This document shows positions 1-9,302 of a DNA stretch of 44,623 nucleotides, one piece after another. Position 1 is the first letter of the stretch; every line of letters begins with the position of its first letter. This stretch comes from CALEUX01 sp964608615 (GTDB lineage Bacteria > Bacteroidota > Bacteroidia > Bacteroidales > Marinilabiliaceae), in contig CAZSQG010000026.1 of the NCBI GenBank assembly GCA_964608615.1, forward strand, positions 1-44,623, read 5' to 3'. The notes under the pieces are model-generated. The model did not search any database. It saw only the letters and a program-made list of their open reading frames with translations, and was not told the DNA's origin. A program made the position numbers and the translations under genes.

Positions 1-19
1 TGCTGTAGAAAAAAAGTAA

Positions 20-76
20 GAGCCCGTGCGGCTTGAGCACTTGAACGAAGAAAATGTTTTTTACCGGACAATAGTG
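20..76 (+). repeat. Dispersed repeat A, copy 1 (57 bp)
   Basis: This stretch begins GAGCCCGTGCGGCTTGAGCA and ends CGGACAATAGTGA. It is nearly identical, with one indel and a few substitutions, to 20419-20473. Both copies lie on the plus strand about 100-130 bases upstream of a plus-strand start codon (dtd here, the PQQ-propeller gene there). No ORF covers it. It may be the end of a decayed insertion sequence or a short intergenic repeat; the sequence alone does not decide. The rest of 1-202 shows nothing I can name. Confidence 0.7.
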
Positions 77-202
77 AATTCAATATATAGTTGATCACGA
101 ATCATTAAGTAATATTTTTATTAATTTTCTACATTTAAGGTGTTTAATTAATGCGTTGGATGTTAATGGAATAAACGAGTTCAACGATAATTTGCCATAG
201 TC

Positions 203-655
203 ATGAGGGTTTTAATTCAACGTGTTACAAAAGCAGGTGTGACAACTGCCGAAGGATATGAAAATACTATTAAGCAAGGTCTGCTTATATTTGTTGGAAT
301 TGAACATCACGACAATCAGGCTGATTGTGAATGGCTGGCTGCTAAAATCGTATCATTGCGTATTTTTAACGATGAGCAAGGTGTTATGAACAAGTCGGTC
401 ATTGATGTTAACGGAAAGGTATTAGTTGTAAGTCAGTTTACTTTGCATGCAAGAACCAAAAAAGGTAACCGTCCTTCATATATGGATGCAGCTCCGCCAG
501 AAATATCAATTCCTTTATATGAGTTCTTTATTGGCTGTTTGGAAAATTTAACCAGGAAGCCTGTTGCCAAGGGTATTTTTGGAGCAACCATGCAAGTAGA
601 GCTGATTAATGATGGTCCGGTTACTATTTGGATGGACTCAAAACAAAAATATTAA
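203..655 (+). CDS. dtd: D-aminoacyl-tRNA deacylase
   Basis: This cytoplasmic proofreading enzyme removes D-amino acids (and glycine mischarged on tRNA-Ala) from tRNA. The 150-residue protein has the normal family length and starts with the typical MRVLIQRV strand. The two cross-subunit active-site motifs are present: SQFTL at residues 77-81 and NDGPVT, with its Gly-Pro pair, at 137-141. The ATG at 203 gives the expected N-terminus. It is the first gene of a short operon: the pyrophosphohydrolase follows after 3 bases and deoC 24 bases after that. I believe this gene order is common in Bacteroidota, but that is from memory and not shown here. Nothing odd was seen. Confidence 0.97.
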   Translation: MRVLIQRVTKAGVTTAEGYENTIKQGLLIFVGIEHHDNQADCEWLAAKIVSLRIFNDEQGVMNKSVIDVNGKVLVVSQFTLHARTKKGNRPSYMDAAPPEISIPLYEFFIGCLENLTRKPVAKGIFGATMQVELINDGPVTIWMDSKQKY

Positions 656-658
656 AGT

Positions 659-982
659 ATGACTATTGATAAAGCTCAATATCTGGTTGATAACTGGATA
701 AATGAACATGGAGTTAGGTATTTCAGTGAGCTCACTAATACTGCTGTATTAATGGAGGAAGTGGGAGAACTTGCTCGAATTATGGCTCGTAAATATGGCG
801 ATCAATCATTTAAAGAAAATGAGCAATCGCTTAATATGGGCGATGAAATGGCTGATGTTCTTTGGGTTTTGTTATGTTTGGCCAATCAAACTGGTGTTAA
901 CCTAACAGAAGCATTTGAAGCCAACATTGTTAAGAAAACCCAACGCGACAAAGATCGTCACAAGAATAATCCAAAACTTTAA
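659..982 (+). CDS. MazG-like nucleotide pyrophosphohydrolase
   Basis: This small all-alpha NTP pyrophosphohydrolase of the MazG superfamily (107 residues) probably hydrolyses non-canonical or surplus (d)NTPs to monophosphates. The metal-binding signature is complete: EEVGE at 33-37 (Glu33, Glu34, Glu37), then Glu63 and Asp66 in GDEMAD, matching the EExxE...ExxD pattern. It is a single-domain form, about half the size of two-domain E. coli MazG. It starts 3 bases after the dtd stop and is very likely co-translated with it; deoC follows 24 bases later, so the operon mixes tRNA and nucleotide clean-up. The exact substrate cannot be read from the sequence. Confidence 0.9.
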   Translation: MTIDKAQYLVDNWINEHGVRYFSELTNTAVLMEEVGELARIMARKYGDQSFKENEQSLNMGDEMADVLWVLLCLANQTGVNLTEAFEANIVKKTQRDKDRHKNNPKL

Positions 983-1006
983 ATAACTATTATTAAAGCA
1001 TATATT

Positions 1007-1879
1007 ATGAATCCATTATTTGATTTATTTGAAGGTGATTTTAAAAAAATGGCTCCCTGGGATCCATCACTTATTGAAAGAAAAACAATTGATCTGGAGT
1101 TGTTGAAGAATATATTTGGGTGCATCGATTTAACCTCTTTAAATACAACGGATAGCAGTAACAAGGTAGAGGACTTTTGCGAGAAGGTTAATAATTTTCA
1201 AATGCAATTTCCTGAAATGCCAAATGTAGCTGCTGTTTGCGTTTATCCGGTATTTGCATCTATTCCAACTAAAGTATTAAAAAACATAACCGTTAGGCGA
1301 GCAGTTGTTTCTGCCGGGTTCCCTTCTTCTCAGACATTTCTGGATGTAAAGGTGGCTGAAACAAAAAAAGCTTTGTTTTTTGGGGCCAACGAAATTGATA
1401 TTGTTATCTCTGTGGGAGAGTTTTTGGAAGGGAATTATGAATTTGTTGCTGAAGAAATACGTACTATTAAAGCAGCAATTGGGGAAAATCATTTAAAGGT
1501 GATTCTTGAAACAGGAGCGCTTGTTACCCCTGAAAATATCTGGAAAGCCAGTTTGGTGGCCATGGAAGCGGGTGCTGATTTTATTAAAACATCTACCGGA
1601 AAAATGTCGCCCGCCGCAACGCCTGAAGCTGCATGGGTAATGACTCATGCAATTAGAGCCTTCGAAAAGCACAATCAGAAAAAAATTGGTTTTAAAGCTG
1701 CCGGGGGTATTGTAACCGTGGAGGATGCAATGTTGTATTGGGGCATTATTGAAAAAGTATGCGGAGAGCAATGGCTAAATCCACAACTATTTAGAATTGG
1801 AGCCAGTCGTTTGGCTAACAATATATTAACGGAGGGGGAATTGCTTTTAGGCTCTGATAAGGTGATTGGTTATTTCTGA
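1007..1879 (+). CDS. deoC: Deoxyribose-phosphate aldolase
   Basis: This class I aldolase converts 2-deoxyribose 5-phosphate to acetaldehyde and glyceraldehyde 3-phosphate in deoxynucleoside catabolism. At 290 residues it is the longer type, with an N-terminal extension of about 50 residues before the TIM barrel. The Schiff-base lysine is Lys194 in FIKTSTGK. The acid/base partners are visible as Asp131 (GANEIDIVIS) and Lys230 (GFKAAGGI). It is the third gene of the dtd-mazG-deoC operon, 24 bases downstream of the pyrophosphohydrolase, and converges on the minus-strand polyprenyl synthase. No clear intrinsic terminator was seen in the 266-base gap, which instead holds a small inverted-repeat element. 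Confidence 0.96.
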   Translation: MNPLFDLFEGDFKKMAPWDPSLIERKTIDLELLKNIFGCIDLTSLNTTDSSNKVEDFCEKVNNFQMQFPEMPNVAAVCVYPVFASIPTKVLKNITVRRAVVSAGFPSSQTFLDVKVAETKKALFFGANEIDIVISVGEFLEGNYEFVAEEIRTIKAAIGENHLKVILETGALVTPENIWKASLVAMEAGADFIKTSTGKMSPAATPEAAWVMTHAIRAFEKHNQKKIGFKAAGGIVTVEDAMLYWGIIEKVCGEQWLNPQLFRIGASRLANNILTEGELLLGSDKVIGYF

Positions 1880-2042
1880 TTATTACATTTATGTGTATCA
1901 GGCATAAACGCATGTCTATGAGGTATCCGGTGTTTATGAGTTGTGATTTCCCCTTGGTTAACAGGGGGTTTCGGTATTAAGTCATTTTTTATGATAGCAT
2001 ACCGTGCTTTGTGTTTCTTCGTGAAAAAGGCAGAACCTGATA

Positions 2043-2149
2043 CTAGTGTCAGGTCAAAAATAGATTTCTCCTCACGTAACCCCTAACCCCCAAGGGAACC
2101 CCAAAACACACAACTAAAAAACGTCATTTTATTGTTGACATGACACTAG
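2043..2149. repeat. Small element bounded by 15-bp terminal inverted repeats
   Basis: CTAGTGTCAGGTCAA at 2043-2057 is repeated in inverted form at 2135-2149 with one mismatch. The enclosed 77 bases have no ORF and contain a C-rich tract around 2080-2105. Size and ends resemble a MITE or solo IS remnant, although no flanking target duplication is obvious. The right end overlaps the last codon and TAG stop of the polyprenyl synthase gene, so the stop may have been supplied by the element. Confidence 0.5.
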
Positions 2150-3120
2150 CTATTCCTGCTAATGGTAAAATACACCAATTCTCGTAAGGCTTCACGGGCT
2201 TCACATTCAGGGTACGAATCCAGCACTTGCAATGCCTTATCGCGAAACTCTGTCATTTTATCACGCGCATAAGCTATGCCGCCCTGATTTTTAACCATCT
2301 GTATAATGGGGGCTGTTTTTCGTTCTTTTTTGTGATGGCGTTTAATGGATCTTAAAATGGATTTTCGATTAGATGGAGATAATTGATCCAGGACGTATAT
2401 CAGTGGTAAAGTAATTTTTTTTTCTTTTAAATCGTTTCCGGTTGGTTTTCCGGCAAAGTTTGTTTTTTCATAATCAAGGAGATCGTCACGAATTTGGAAT
2501 GCCATACCCAGATATTCTCCAAAAAGATGCATCTTATTTAGTTGTTCCTCATCGGCGTTAACCGAATACGCACCTGCTTTGGTGCATGCAGCAATTAGGG
2601 TGGCTGTTTTTTTCCGGATTACATCATAATAAATCTCCTCAGTGATATTAAGACGCCGTGATTTTTCAATTTGTAAAAGTTCGCCTTCACTCATCTCTTT
2701 TACGGCACATGAAACTATTTCAAGTACTCCAATCTGTTTAGTCTTTAGTGCGTTAATAAGGCCTATTGAAAGGAAATAATCACCTACTAAAACAGCAATC
2801 TTTGAACGCCAAAGGGCATTAATAGAAAAAAAACCTCTGCGTTGATACGTTTCATCCACCACATCGTCGTGTATTAACGTGGCAGTATGTAACAGTTCAA
2901 TAAGGCTGGCTGCAGTGTAGGAAGCCTCAGTTATTTCGCCATTTAGTTTGGCTGATAAAAAAACCAACATAGGACGCATCTGTTTTCCCTTTCGGCGTAA
3001 CAAATAGTTGGTTATGATTGTGAGAAGAGGAATTTTAGTGTTAAGCTGCGTTTTAAAGTAGCTCTCAAAAGCCTTCATCTCGTTTTCAATCGGTGCTTTT
3101 ATTTTAGTTGGAATACTCAT
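2146..3120 (-). CDS. ispB: All-trans polyprenyl diphosphate synthase
   Basis: This trans-isoprenyl diphosphate synthase elongates farnesyl-PP with isopentenyl-PP to make the side chain of respiratory quinone (menaquinone in Bacteroidota). The 324-residue length is typical. Both aspartate-rich Mg-binding motifs are intact: DDVVD at 85-89 (first) and DDLLD at 212-216 (second). The basic KGKQMRP segment at 44-50 binds pyrophosphate. The C-terminus ends with a normal final helix, but its stop codon lies inside the 15-bp inverted repeat at 2135-2149. Product chain length cannot be read reliably. The gene is monocistronic and converges with deoC. Confidence 0.93.
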   Translation of the reverse strand: MSIPTKIKAPIENEMKAFESYFKTQLNTKIPLLTIITNYLLRRKGKQMRPMLVFLSAKLNGEITEASYTAASLIELLHTATLIHDDVVDETYQRRGFFSINALWRSKIAVLVGDYFLSIGLINALKTKQIGVLEIVSCAVKEMSEGELLQIEKSRRLNITEEIYYDVIRKKTATLIAACTKAGAYSVNADEEQLNKMHLFGEYLGMAFQIRDDLLDYEKTNFAGKPTGNDLKEKKITLPLIYVLDQLSPSNRKSILRSIKRHHKKERKTAPIIQMVKNQGGIAYARDKMTEFRDKALQVLDSYPECEAREALRELVYFTISRNS

Positions 3121-3648
3121 GCGGAAATTACCGGTAAAGCTGATATTAATTTATAATGGTGTATGAAAAATCCGAAATTGAAAACAGAAACACTTAACCT
3201 AAAATAAATTGTATAATGTTAGCTAATGCAAATTATTCTAGTATTCTGGATAACCACTCATTTATTTCATTCCAAAATTAACAAATTGAACGGGATTAAA
3301 GTTTTATAATTAAAAATTATTAATACATTGACTGGGTTATATCTAAGTATCTAAATAAATTTATAAGTTGCATATGTTGCTTTTACATTTCTTTATATCT
3401 TTGTGGCCTGATTTTTCCTATGTTATTATTCTGAATTAATTCATATAATATTAATTCGACGGATGACATGATTCAGTATTATAGTGCTGTAAAATAGGAT
3501 AATAATAGATTTTTGGATGCGCTATGTGTTTTGTTGACAGGTTGGTAATAAGGCGGTTAAGTGAGAGGTGTCAAAAATTTCAAAAATTAATCGATCCCTT
3601 TGTTATTGACGGGTTTAATATGAATGATGAAAACCAATTAATAAACCG
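3121..3648. other. 528-base spacer without a gene
   Basis: This AT-rich region separates the divergent polyprenyl synthase and ArsR-type genes. No convincing ORF, RNA gene or repeat was seen. One Bacteroidota -7-like box on the plus strand (TATCTTTG, 3396-3403) has no clear -33 TTTG partner and lies about 240 bases before the ArsR start, so it is only a weak promoter candidate. Confidence 0.5.
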
Positions 3649-3969
3649 ATGAAAAAAATATCTTCCGAAATTAAAATTAAAGATTTGGATCCTGATATGC
3701 TTGAGAGAGCCGCCAGTATGCTAAAGGCTATTGCACATCCTATGCGTATTGCAATTTTGACGCACCTGGAAGACGGGAAAAAATTAACTGTTACTGAAAT
3801 TCATAGCTTGTTAAATATTGAACAATCAACGACTTCGCACCATTTGGGTATCTGAAAAGATAAAGGGGTGTTGGCATCTCAACGCGATGGTAAAAACACA
3901 TATTATTATCTTAAGCATGATAGTTTGAATAATATTGTGGAGTGCGTTAGCAAATGTTCTGTGAAATAA
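3649..3969 (+). pseudogene. ArsR-type winged-helix regulator with in-frame TGA
   Basis: The 107-codon frame encodes a small winged-helix repressor of the ArsR type. Residues 1-68 include the helix-turn-helix (LTVTEIHSLLNIEQSTTSHH) and stop at a TGA at 3853-3855. The same frame then continues without another stop for 37 codons (KDKGVLASQRDGKNTYYYLK and onward) to TAA at 3967-3969, giving exactly the beta-wing and last helix expected. The family normally has Leu at the TGA position (HHLGILKDKG), so a single change (TTA or TTG to TGA) explains it. It is therefore a recent nonsense mutation or a sequencing error. Cysteines near the C-terminus (VECVSKC) hint at metal or redox sensing but are not proof. 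queD follows 25 bases later. Confidence 0.8.
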
Positions 3970-3994
3970 TAAGATTGATTTTGAGGGAAAGATA

Positions 3995-4444
3995 ATGGCT
4001 AAAATACGACTTACTAAAGAGTTCCGTTTTGAGATGGCTCATGCTTTGTGGAATTACGATGGATTGTGTCGCAATATTCATGGTCATTCCTACATTCTTC
4101 AGGTGACAGTGATGGGCGAACCCATAAATGATGTACAAAACCCAAAACTGGGAATGGTGATGGATTTTGGCGACCTTAAAGCTATCGTGAATAATGAGAT
4201 TGTTAAACCTCACGATCATGCTATTGTGATGAGTCATCTGGTTCCCAAAACTCAAATTGAAAACCTTTCGGCGCTCTCCGAAAAAATTATTGTTGTTAAC
4301 TATCAGCCCACCTGCGAAAATCTTCTTGTCGATTTTGCCCGACGCATTAAAAAACATCTTCCTGAGGGGGTTATACTTTTTAGCCTTAAACTACACGAAA
4401 CCGGGAACTCTTTTGCCGAATGGTACGCCTCTGATAATGAATAG
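3995..4444 (+). CDS. queD: 6-carboxytetrahydropterin synthase (QueD/PTPS family)
   Basis: This zinc enzyme of the 6-pyruvoyl-tetrahydropterin synthase family most likely converts dihydroneopterin triphosphate to 6-carboxytetrahydropterin, the second step to queuosine. The zinc ligands are visible: His16 in EMAHAL and His29/His31 in NIHGH. The catalytic Cys25 (CxxxHGH spacing, as in QueD) and a C-terminal HETGNSFAEW segment are also present. At 149 residues it is slightly longer than E. coli QueD. The start at 3995 places the first beta-strand correctly. It is probably transcribed with the broken ArsR-type gene 25 bases upstream. A biopterin-type PTPS role cannot be fully excluded. Confidence 0.9.
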   Translation: MAKIRLTKEFRFEMAHALWNYDGLCRNIHGHSYILQVTVMGEPINDVQNPKLGMVMDFGDLKAIVNNEIVKPHDHAIVMSHLVPKTQIENLSALSEKIIVVNYQPTCENLLVDFARRIKKHLPEGVILFSLKLHETGNSFAEWYASDNE

Positions 4445-4532
4445 GGGTTATTGCTAAGAAGTTTCCTTATAAAAAGTTAGCGAACTTATAAAATTCATAA
4501 GAACTATCTACTGGTGAAATCAAAAACTTACA

Positions 4533-4793
4533 ATGAATATGAAACAGAACGTGAGGAATGCTCTGATAATCTCCGGGATTATTAGTGCTTCTTATTTTGT
4601 AATGGGAATTCTGGCTTTGGCTAGTACAATTACAAATGTTATTCTGGTTGTTTTTTTCCCCATTATTCTTACCAAAATAGTCTGTGAATCGGGGTTTTTA
4701 TTGGTAGTTCTTTTTTTTCTCCAATTTAGCATCCTTTGGTTAATACTTTATGGCCTTACTTTTTTGATTCTTAAAATCAGGACACAAGATTAG
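4533..4793 (+). CDS. Small hypothetical membrane protein
   Basis: The family was not recognised. This 86-residue protein is very hydrophobic, with two or three predicted membrane segments (about 13-35, 36-48 and 55-80), a short basic N-terminus (MNMKQNVRNA) and a charged tail (KIRTQD). An alternative start lies two codons in. It is 88 bases downstream of queD on the same strand and could share its transcript. No motif suggests a function. Composition and an uninterrupted frame make it a plausible gene, but it could be lineage-specific or spurious. Confidence 0.55.
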   Translation: MNMKQNVRNALIISGIISASYFVMGILALASTITNVILVVFFPIILTKIVCESGFLLVVLFFLQFSILWLILYGLTFLILKIRTQD

Positions 4794-5101
4794 TTTTCAA
4801 ATCATTATATCTCTTTCTCTTCACTTCTAACCCTTGAATTATTACATATAAACTATCCACCTAATATTCAAATTATTACAAATAGTATCAGTTTTGCAAA
4901 AATCACGCGTTTAGGTAAATTGTAGTTTATTGTAATAGTAATGGGCTTTGGTTGGGCTTATACGATGTTTGCAGATTCTGGCCTAGAAAAGTTTGGCTGT
5001 GTAAATTTGTCCTACCTTCATTAACTTTTTTAACTTTGGGAGATAAACAATATTTTTTTCCATGGTTGCCATGGACGGATAAACTAAAAACATTTCTTAT
5101 C

Positions 5102-6382
5102 ATGTTTACTAAGCCATTTTTTCAAAAACCGGCCTTCTATAACCGGCCTGTGCGGTTGATGACTACCGCCTTGTTTGTTGTGGGGATAACTCTGTTAACA
5201 GCTTGTAATCCCACGGCTAAAAACCCAAGTAATATTTGGGTGGGAACCTGGGCAACCTCTCCTCAGCTGGTTGAGCCACATAATAATCCACCCGAGCCGG
5301 GTTTGACTAACAATACACTACGGCAGGTGGTGAGGGTGTCTATAGGTGGAGATAGCTTAAAAGTAAGGTTTTCAAATGAATTCAGTAACAACCCGGTCGA
5401 CATTGTTGGTGTGCAAATTGCCGTTTCTAAAGGGGGATGTGTCATTGATTCATCTACCGTTAATATGCTTTTGTTTGGCCAAAAGCCTGGTATTACCATA
5501 CAACCGGGGCAGGTGGTTACTTCTGATCCTGTTTTGTTCCAATTGTCGCCACGCTCCGATATAGCTATCACGCTCTTATTTGGAGAAACTTCTCCTGATA
5601 TTACAGGGCATCCTGGTTCACGCACCACTTCATTTATAAAGGCTGGGAACCATCTTTCGGACCCTCTGTTTTCCGATTCAATAACTACCGATCATTGGTA
5701 TGTGATTAATGGTATCGATGTTAAGGCTTCTGAAAATTCTGGAGCAGTTGTTGTTTTGGGCAATTCTATTACTGATGGTAGGGGTTCGGGAACTAACCAG
5801 CAAAACCGTTGGACCGATATTCTTGCCGATCGATTGGTACAGAATCCTTCAGCAAAAAAGGTTGCAGTGCTTAACCATGGAATTGGAGGCAACTGTGTTT
5901 TAAAAAGCTGTTTGGGCCCTTCAGCTGTAGACCGGTTTCAAAGCGATGTGTTGAATCAGTCAGCCGTTAAGTGGTTAGTGATTCTTGAGGGGGTAAATGA
6001 CTTGGGGCAAACTCCGGATAGTATGGCGGCGGCAAAGGTAGCTGACGATTTGATTGTAGCCTTTGAACAAATGATCAATAAAGCCCATAATAACGGAATC
6101 CTGGTTTATGGTGCAACCATTTTACCCTTTGGTGAATCGTTTTATTATACCAGCTTCAGAGAAGCAGCCCGAAAGACTGTTAATGAGTGGATATGTAACA
6201 GCGGTAAGTTTGATGCGGTGATTGATTTTGACAAAGCGATGCAAAATCCTGAAAATCCACTAACCCTTTTACCCGACGCGCATACAGGCGATTATCTGCA
6301 TCCCAACGAAGCAGGATATCGGTTGATGGGCGAGTTTGTTGATCTTAAATTATTTGAAAATCAACTGGTACTTGAACAGTAG
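5102..6382 (+). CDS. SGNH/GDSL-type esterase lipoprotein
   Basis: This is a secreted hydrolase of the SGNH superfamily, probably a carbohydrate esterase. The frame is open from 4952, but the first 50 residues are not signal-like. Starting at ATG 5102 gives a 426-residue protein with a lipoprotein signal ending at the lipobox LTAC (ATG 5159 is also possible). Residues about 40-200 form a beta-rich N-terminal domain. The catalytic domain follows: block I GNSITDG with Ser222, block III GVND, and block V DYLHP with Asp397 and His400 (numbered from 5102). The arrangement resembles the GDSL proteins found beside polysaccharide-degrading enzymes in Bacteroidota, but no such genes are adjacent. The substrate is unknown. 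Confidence 0.85.
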   Translation: MFTKPFFQKPAFYNRPVRLMTTALFVVGITLLTACNPTAKNPSNIWVGTWATSPQLVEPHNNPPEPGLTNNTLRQVVRVSIGGDSLKVRFSNEFSNNPVDIVGVQIAVSKGGCVIDSSTVNMLLFGQKPGITIQPGQVVTSDPVLFQLSPRSDIAITLLFGETSPDITGHPGSRTTSFIKAGNHLSDPLFSDSITTDHWYVINGIDVKASENSGAVVVLGNSITDGRGSGTNQQNRWTDILADRLVQNPSAKKVAVLNHGIGGNCVLKSCLGPSAVDRFQSDVLNQSAVKWLVILEGVNDLGQTPDSMAAAKVADDLIVAFEQMINKAHNNGILVYGATILPFGESFYYTSFREAARKTVNEWICNSGKFDAVIDFDKAMQNPENPLTLLPDAHTGDYLHPNEAGYRLMGEFVDLKLFENQLVLEQ

Positions 6383-6447
6383 GTATGTGTTTGGCCCAAA
6401 GTTTTTAACCCCTTATTATCAATAAAAATTCAACACCATATATTAAC

Positions 6448-9219
6448 ATGGCACAACCTCAGCATAAATTATTTCTATTAGATGCATATGCATTAATTTA
6501 TAGGGCCTATTATGCATTTATCAGAACACCCCGCATTAATTCAAAAGGACAAAATACTTCGGCGGCATTTGGCTTTACAAATACTCTGCTTGATATACTT
6601 AACAGTCAACAACCTTCTCATATTGGGGTGGTTATTGACTATTCGGGGCCTACTTTCCGAAACGAAATGTACGCTGAGTATAAAGCTAATCGTGAATCAA
6701 CTCCCGAAGACATTAAAAGTGCGGTGCCATATATTCGACGCATTCTTGATGCACTCAACATTCCTCTTCTTGATATTCCGGGATATGAGGCTGATGATGT
6801 GATAGGTACTGTGGCGCATAAAGCGGGAGCAATGGGTTATCTCACTTATATGGTTACTCCCGATAAGGATTTTATGCAACTTGTAAATGACAATGTTAAG
6901 GTTTATAAGCCTAAGGCCAGGGGCAACGAAATCGAAGTTTGGGGCGTTCAAGAGGTTAAAGATCATTTTGGAGTTAATGAACCAATTAATGTTATTGATA
7001 TTTTGGCGCTGTGGGGCGATGCTGCCGATAACATTCCGGGATGTCCGGGAATTGGTGAGGTAAGAGCAAAGGAGATCATTGGCAAGTATCACAATCTGGA
7101 TGCTGTTTATGCTAATTTAGATGATTTTAAAGGCAAACAAAAGGAGAATCTTGTTAATTTTCGCGAGCAGGTTGAACTTGCCCGAAAACTTGTTACGATT
7201 GAAACTCAGGTTCCATTTGATTTTAATATTGACGACTTTATTCATCAAGCGCCTAATCTTGAAAAGTTAAAAGCAGTGTTTGAAGATCTTGAGTTTCGTT
7301 CACTTTGGGAACGTCTCTCGGGTGAAACAAATGCCCGGCCTCAAATGGTTCAGAGGTCGCTCTTTGATGATGTTCCCGAAATGCCCGTTCAAACCATGGG
7401 AGGTTTTAAAACAATTGTTGAAGTGTCGCATAGCTATTATTTGGTTGACAATGATATGGCTCTTCTTTCTCTTGCAGCTGAGCTATCTATTCAAAAAAGT
7501 TTTTGCTTTGACACTGAAACCACCGGGCTGGATATTCCTTCGGCTGAATTGGTTGGTATCTCATTTTCCTGGAAAGCTCATGAAGCCTGGTATGTACCAG
7601 TACCAGCCGACAAGAATCTGGCATATGGGTTGATAAAACGATTTAAAAAAGTTTTGGAAGATAAGCGTATCGAAAAGGTTGGCCAAAACCTGAAATATGA
7701 TGCCCTTATTTTGAAGAAATATGATGTGTTTCTTGCAGGACCGGTTTTTGATACAATGGTGGCCCATCATTTAATTCAGCCCGGACTGAAACACAATATG
7801 AATTATTTGTCCGAAACTTATCTTAGGTATTCGCCGGTTTCAATAGAATCACTTATTGGGGCAAAAGGAAAAGGTCAGGGTAACATGAGGGATGTTCCAA
7901 TAGAACAGGTTAAGGAATATGCTGCCGAAGATGCTGATGTAACATGGCAATTGAAAGAAATACTTGAAAAAGAACTAACGAAAGAAGGCGTAGAGTCCTT
8001 TTTTCGGGAGGTGGAAATGCCTCTTTTGTTGGTTTTACTCGAGATGGAAGGTCATGGAGTTAAGATTGACGTAAATGAGTTAAAACGGTTTGGTGGTGAA
8101 CTTAACATACGATTGAATGAACTTGAGAAGACCATTATTGAAATGGCTGGTGTGGAGTTTAACATCAATAGTCCTAAGCAGGTAGGAGAAGTATTGTTTG
8201 AAAGACTTAAAGTAGATGTAAAAGCCGGAAAAACAAAATCGGGACAATACAGTACTAATGAGGAAGTACTTCAAAAAATTAAAAATGCTCATCCGATTAT
8301 TCCATTAATATTGGATCAAAGAGGCCTTAAAAAACTGTTAACTACTTATGTAGAAGCATTACCTCAATTAGTGGTTAAAGAAACTGGACGATTACACACA
8401 TCCTATAATCAATCAATTGTTGTAACTGGCCGCCTAAGTAGTTCTAATCCAAATCTTCAGAATATTCCAATCCGCGATGATGATGGTCGCGAAATACGTA
8501 AGGCATTTATTGTGGAAGGCGAGGATACTTTGTTCCTGAGCGCAGACTATTCACAAGTGGAGCTTCGTTTGATGGCGCATTTGAGCGAAGACCAGCATCT
8601 GGTTGAGGCATTTAATCGCGGCGAAGATATTCATGCTGCAACGGCGGCTCGAATTTTTAAAATTCCTTTAGAAGAAGTAACCTCTGATATGCGACGAAAA
8701 GCCAAGACTGCTAATTTTGGCATTATATACGGCATTTCTGCCTTTGGGCTTGCCGAAAGGCTCAATATACCTAGAGGGGAAGCCAAGGCCCTTATTGATG
8801 GTTATTTTGATAACTTTCCGGGTGTGCGCGTGTATATGGAGAAGTGTGTGCATCAGGCGCGCGAGAATGGCTATGTTGAAACCTTATTTAAGCGTAAGCG
8901 CTATTTGCCTGATATAAACTCACGAAATGCTATAGTACGAGGAATGGCCGAACGAAACGCTATTAATGCACCTATTCAGGGAACTGCTGCCGACATCATA
9001 AAAAAGGCAATGGTTGTTATTCACAATAGGATAATGGCTGAAGGGTTAAAATCAAAAATGATTTTACAAGTACATGATGAATTAAACTTTGAAGTGTTCA
9101 AACCTGAGCTCGATAAAGTTAAAACATTGGTTAAGGAAGCTATGGAATCGGCTTGTGTATTAAAAGTTCCTCTGCTTGTAGATATGGGTGTAGGGCAAAA
9201 CTGGTTGGAGGCACATTAG
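6448..9219 (+). CDS. polA: DNA polymerase I
   Basis: This 923-residue three-domain repair and replication polymerase removes primers and fills gaps. Residues 1 to about 290 are the 5' nuclease (FLLDAYALIYRAYYAF; acidic cluster with GYEADDVIG and WGDAADNIPG). About 330-510 is the 3'-5' exonuclease with intact catalytic residues Asp355 and Glu357 (FDTETTGLD) and a YAAEDADVTW motif, so proofreading should be active. About 540-923 is the polymerase: motif A with Asp700 (DYSQVELRL), motif B (RRKAKTANFGIIYG) and motif C with Asp877 and Glu878 (QVHDEL). Length and motifs are normal. It sits alone, 65 bases after the esterase gene. Confidence 0.98.
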   Translation: MAQPQHKLFLLDAYALIYRAYYAFIRTPRINSKGQNTSAAFGFTNTLLDILNSQQPSHIGVVIDYSGPTFRNEMYAEYKANRESTPEDIKSAVPYIRRILDALNIPLLDIPGYEADDVIGTVAHKAGAMGYLTYMVTPDKDFMQLVNDNVKVYKPKARGNEIEVWGVQEVKDHFGVNEPINVIDILALWGDAADNIPGCPGIGEVRAKEIIGKYHNLDAVYANLDDFKGKQKENLVNFREQVELARKLVTIETQVPFDFNIDDFIHQAPNLEKLKAVFEDLEFRSLWERLSGETNARPQMVQRSLFDDVPEMPVQTMGGFKTIVEVSHSYYLVDNDMALLSLAAELSIQKSFCFDTETTGLDIPSAELVGISFSWKAHEAWYVPVPADKNLAYGLIKRFKKVLEDKRIEKVGQNLKYDALILKKYDVFLAGPVFDTMVAHHLIQPGLKHNMNYLSETYLRYSPVSIESLIGAKGKGQGNMRDVPIEQVKEYAAEDADVTWQLKEILEKELTKEGVESFFREVEMPLLLVLLEMEGHGVKIDVNELKRFGGELNIRLNELEKTIIEMAGVEFNINSPKQVGEVLFERLKVDVKAGKTKSGQYSTNEEVLQKIKNAHPIIPLILDQRGLKKLLTTYVEALPQLVVKETGRLHTSYNQSIVVTGRLSSSNPNLQNIPIRDDDGREIRKAFIVEGEDTLFLSADYSQVELRLMAHLSEDQHLVEAFNRGEDIHAATAARIFKIPLEEVTSDMRRKAKTANFGIIYGISAFGLAERLNIPRGEAKALIDGYFDNFPGVRVYMEKCVHQARENGYVETLFKRKRYLPDINSRNAIVRGMAERNAINAPIQGTAADIIKKAMVVIHNRIMAEGLKSKMILQVHDELNFEVFKPELDKVKTLVKEAMESACVLKVPLLVDMGVGQNWLEAH

Positions 9220-9302
9220 TATTGGATTATAAATCCGAGGAATAATTTGTGTAGGTAATCTTGACTCAATAAAGAAATGGGTAATTCTAAAAGCTATTTT
9301 TT

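Noticed and set aside
979..1771. Minus-strand ORFs across deoC
   Set aside because: Shadows of a gene with clear active-site lysines on the plus strand.
3853..3855. TGA recoding (selenocysteine or reassigned codon)
   Set aside because: The family has Leu here, no SECIS-like element is evident, and other genes in the window use TGA as a real stop (for example at 30611-30613).
4952..5101. N-terminal extension of the SGNH esterase
   Set aside because: The extra 50 residues precede a good lipoprotein signal starting at 5102 or 5159 and show no conserved feature.
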